Part shown: positions 8,013-9,062 of the stretch, piece after piece
How the letters are laid out: every line of letters starts with the position of its first letter
Position numbering within the stretch: position 1 is the first letter of the stretch
Source of the DNA: an uncultured Verrucomicrobiales bacterium
Lineage (GTDB): Bacteria > Verrucomicrobiota > Verrucomicrobiae > Limisphaerales > CANJSG01
DNA: 9,062 nt
Assembly (NCBI GenBank): GCA_946480965.1
Contig: CAMLMI010000177.1
Coordinates: 1-9,062 of the forward strand
Direction of reading: 5' to 3'
The notes under the pieces: model-generated
What the model saw: the letters and a program-made list of their open reading frames with translations, nothing else
The model's database searches: none
Told to the model about the DNA's origin: nothing
Program-made: the position numbers and the translations under genes

Positions 8013-9062
8013 ATGGCCGATTCCCGGAAACAGTTCGCCCTGTTCGAGAGCCCGACCGGTGCTGTGCAGGCTTTGCCGCTCGGGTTCTCGTGGTTCGCCG
8101 CGCTGCTGCCGATGGTTTGGGCGTTCTCCCGCCAACGCATCGCGCTCGGCCTGTCCCTGCTGGCCTTGAATTCGGCCGTGGGCGGAATCGCCCTTTCGGC
8201 GCGCGATACCGGCGCGGATTGGGTCGTGCTTGCTCTGCGCGTTCTGGTGGCCCTCCTGATCGGCTGGTGGATCGGCCGACACGCCACCGAGCTGGCCGGG
8301 GAAGCGCTGGAGATCCGGGGCTGGAACTTTCGGGGAACATTGCCCGCCGCTTCCGCCGCCTCCGCCTGCACTCTCTACAAGGCCGGTTCGCCCGACCTGG
8401 TGAAGTCCCGCGCGGCGTTGGCTCCGCGTTCGGTCGGATTGGTCCCGCGTTCCTGCCAGTCCATCGCGGCCATCGCCGGGCTGACGTGGAAGTCGGCCAT
8501 GCGCTTCCGGCTCTTCTGGGTGATGATGGGTCTGCTGCTGCTCTGCGTGACGGCGTTGCCGCTCATGTTGAAGCACGACGGCACCGCGCGCGGCTTCATC
8601 CAGATCATGCTCACCTACACGCTGAGCACGATCACGGCGTTGCTCGGCTTCTGCACGCTCTGGACCGCCTGCGGCACCCTCGCGAAGGACATCGAGGAAT
8701 GCCAGATGCAGATGGTCGTGACCAAGCCCGTCGCCCGCTGGCAGGTCTGGCTCGGCAAATGGCTCGGCCTCGTCTCCCTCAACGCCGTGCTGCTCGCCGT
8801 CGCCGGAGTCTGCATCTACGCGATGCTGACCTACCGCTATTCGCAGTTGCCGCCGCCGCTCCAGGAACAGCTCCGCAACGAGGTTTTCGTCGCGCGCGGT
8901 TCGCTCAAGGAAGCGCCTCAGGACATCGAGGAAGACGTGAGGCGCATCACCGATGAAAGGGTGCGCAGCATGGGTGGCTCGCAGGTTTCGGCCGTGGACC
9001 GGGAAGAAGTTCGCCGCCAGGTCCGCGCCAAGCTGGAGGCCGAGCAGACCGTCGTGCCGCCC
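8013..9062 (+). CDS. ABC-2 permease with N-terminal DUF2628-like module, 3' end outside window
   Basis: From the ATG at 8013 the frame is open for 350 codons to the window edge. Residues 8-125 look like a DUF2628 module: a short strand region ending in L-G-F-S-W (23-27), hydrophobic stretches at about 26-60 and 70-88, then the E-I-R-G-W-N-F-R-G-T-L and A-A-S segment typical of its end. After a linker (about 126-150) a typical ABC-2 permease begins with I-A-A-I-A-G-L-T-W-K (151-160), a membrane helix at about 167-187, further helices (about 200-225 and 250-275), and between them K-D-I-E-E-C-Q-M-Q-M-V-V-T-K-P, a coupling-type loop. A hydrophilic, charged region fills the rest of the visible part (from about 280). 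It pairs with the ATPase 3 bases upstream. A separate permease start inside the frame (GTG at 8400) is possible but no ATG lies between residues 34 and 163. The C-terminal helices are not visible. Confidence 0.85.
   Translation, partial: MADSRKQFALFESPTGAVQALPLGFSWFAALLPMVWAFSRQRIALGLSLLALNSAVGGIALSARDTGADWVVLALRVLVALLIGWWIGRHATELAGEALEIRGWNFRGTLPAASAASACTLYKAGSPDLVKSRAALAPRSVGLVPRSCQSIAAIAGLTWKSAMRFRLFWVMMGLLLLCVTALPLMLKHDGTARGFIQIMLTYTLSTITALLGFCTLWTACGTLAKDIEECQMQMVVTKPVARWQVWLGKWLGLVSLNAVLLAVAGVCIYAMLTYRYSQLPPPLQEQLRNEVFVARGSLKEAPQDIEEDVRRITDERVRSMGGSQVSAVDREEVRRQVRAKLEAEQTVVPP

Noticed and set aside
8090..8956. Open + frame of 288 codons overlapping the permease
   Set aside because: Arg/Ala/His-rich out-of-frame reading; the frame starting at 8013 gives hydrophobic helices and ABC-2 permease motifs.

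Overview
The window is a GC-rich (mostly about 63-75% in the stretches I counted) stretch of a bacterial chromosome. It carries seven protein genes, all on the + strand and nearly back to back (gaps of 1 to about 24 bases), so it reads as one probable operon or two fused ones. No gene on the - strand is credible. I see no rRNA, tRNA, CRISPR array, insertion sequence, phage gene, promoter or factor-independent terminator. Both ends of the window cut a gene. The combination of several divergent HflK/HflC-type SPFH proteins, a His-rich heavy-metal P-type ATPase and an ABC-2 transporter, with weak or absent Shine-Dalgarno sites, suggests the PVC group (Verrucomicrobiota first, Planctomycetota second). 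That assignment is inference from protein style, not a database match.

Layout. Positions 2-1555: a multi-pass membrane protein ending in an SPFH/HflK-like domain, cut at its 5' end. 1580-2488: an HflC-like SPFH protein. 2492-3697: a second HflK-like SPFH protein whose cytosolic N-terminus is a His/Asp/Cys metal-binding-like segment. 3717-5783: a heavy-metal (P1B-type) ATPase with His-rich segments at both ends and no classical HMA domain. 5804-6763: an unrecognised, lower-GC gene whose protein looks like a small beta-propeller. 6765-8009: an ABC-2-type ATP-binding protein with a long Ala/Pro-rich tail. 8013-9062: an ABC-2 permease, cut at the window end, that appears to be fused to an N-terminal DUF2628-like membrane module.

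How the genes may work together. SPFH proteins of the HflK/HflC kind build large membrane-attached cages that partition or guard membrane proteins; in E. coli the client is the FtsH protease. Here three SPFH paralogues sit directly upstream of a metal pump, with no protease visible. The third SPFH protein and the pump share almost the same N-terminal His-rich sequence, including a D-D-C-G-C core followed by a His-Asp-His stretch. The most interesting reading is an SPFH membrane microdomain devoted to a metal exporter, with the two proteins able to bind the same ion. The propeller protein and the ABC transporter may belong to the same envelope-maintenance unit or may simply be the next transcription unit. 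The shared metal-binding motif and the DUF2628-ABC permease fusion are the two points most worth following up.
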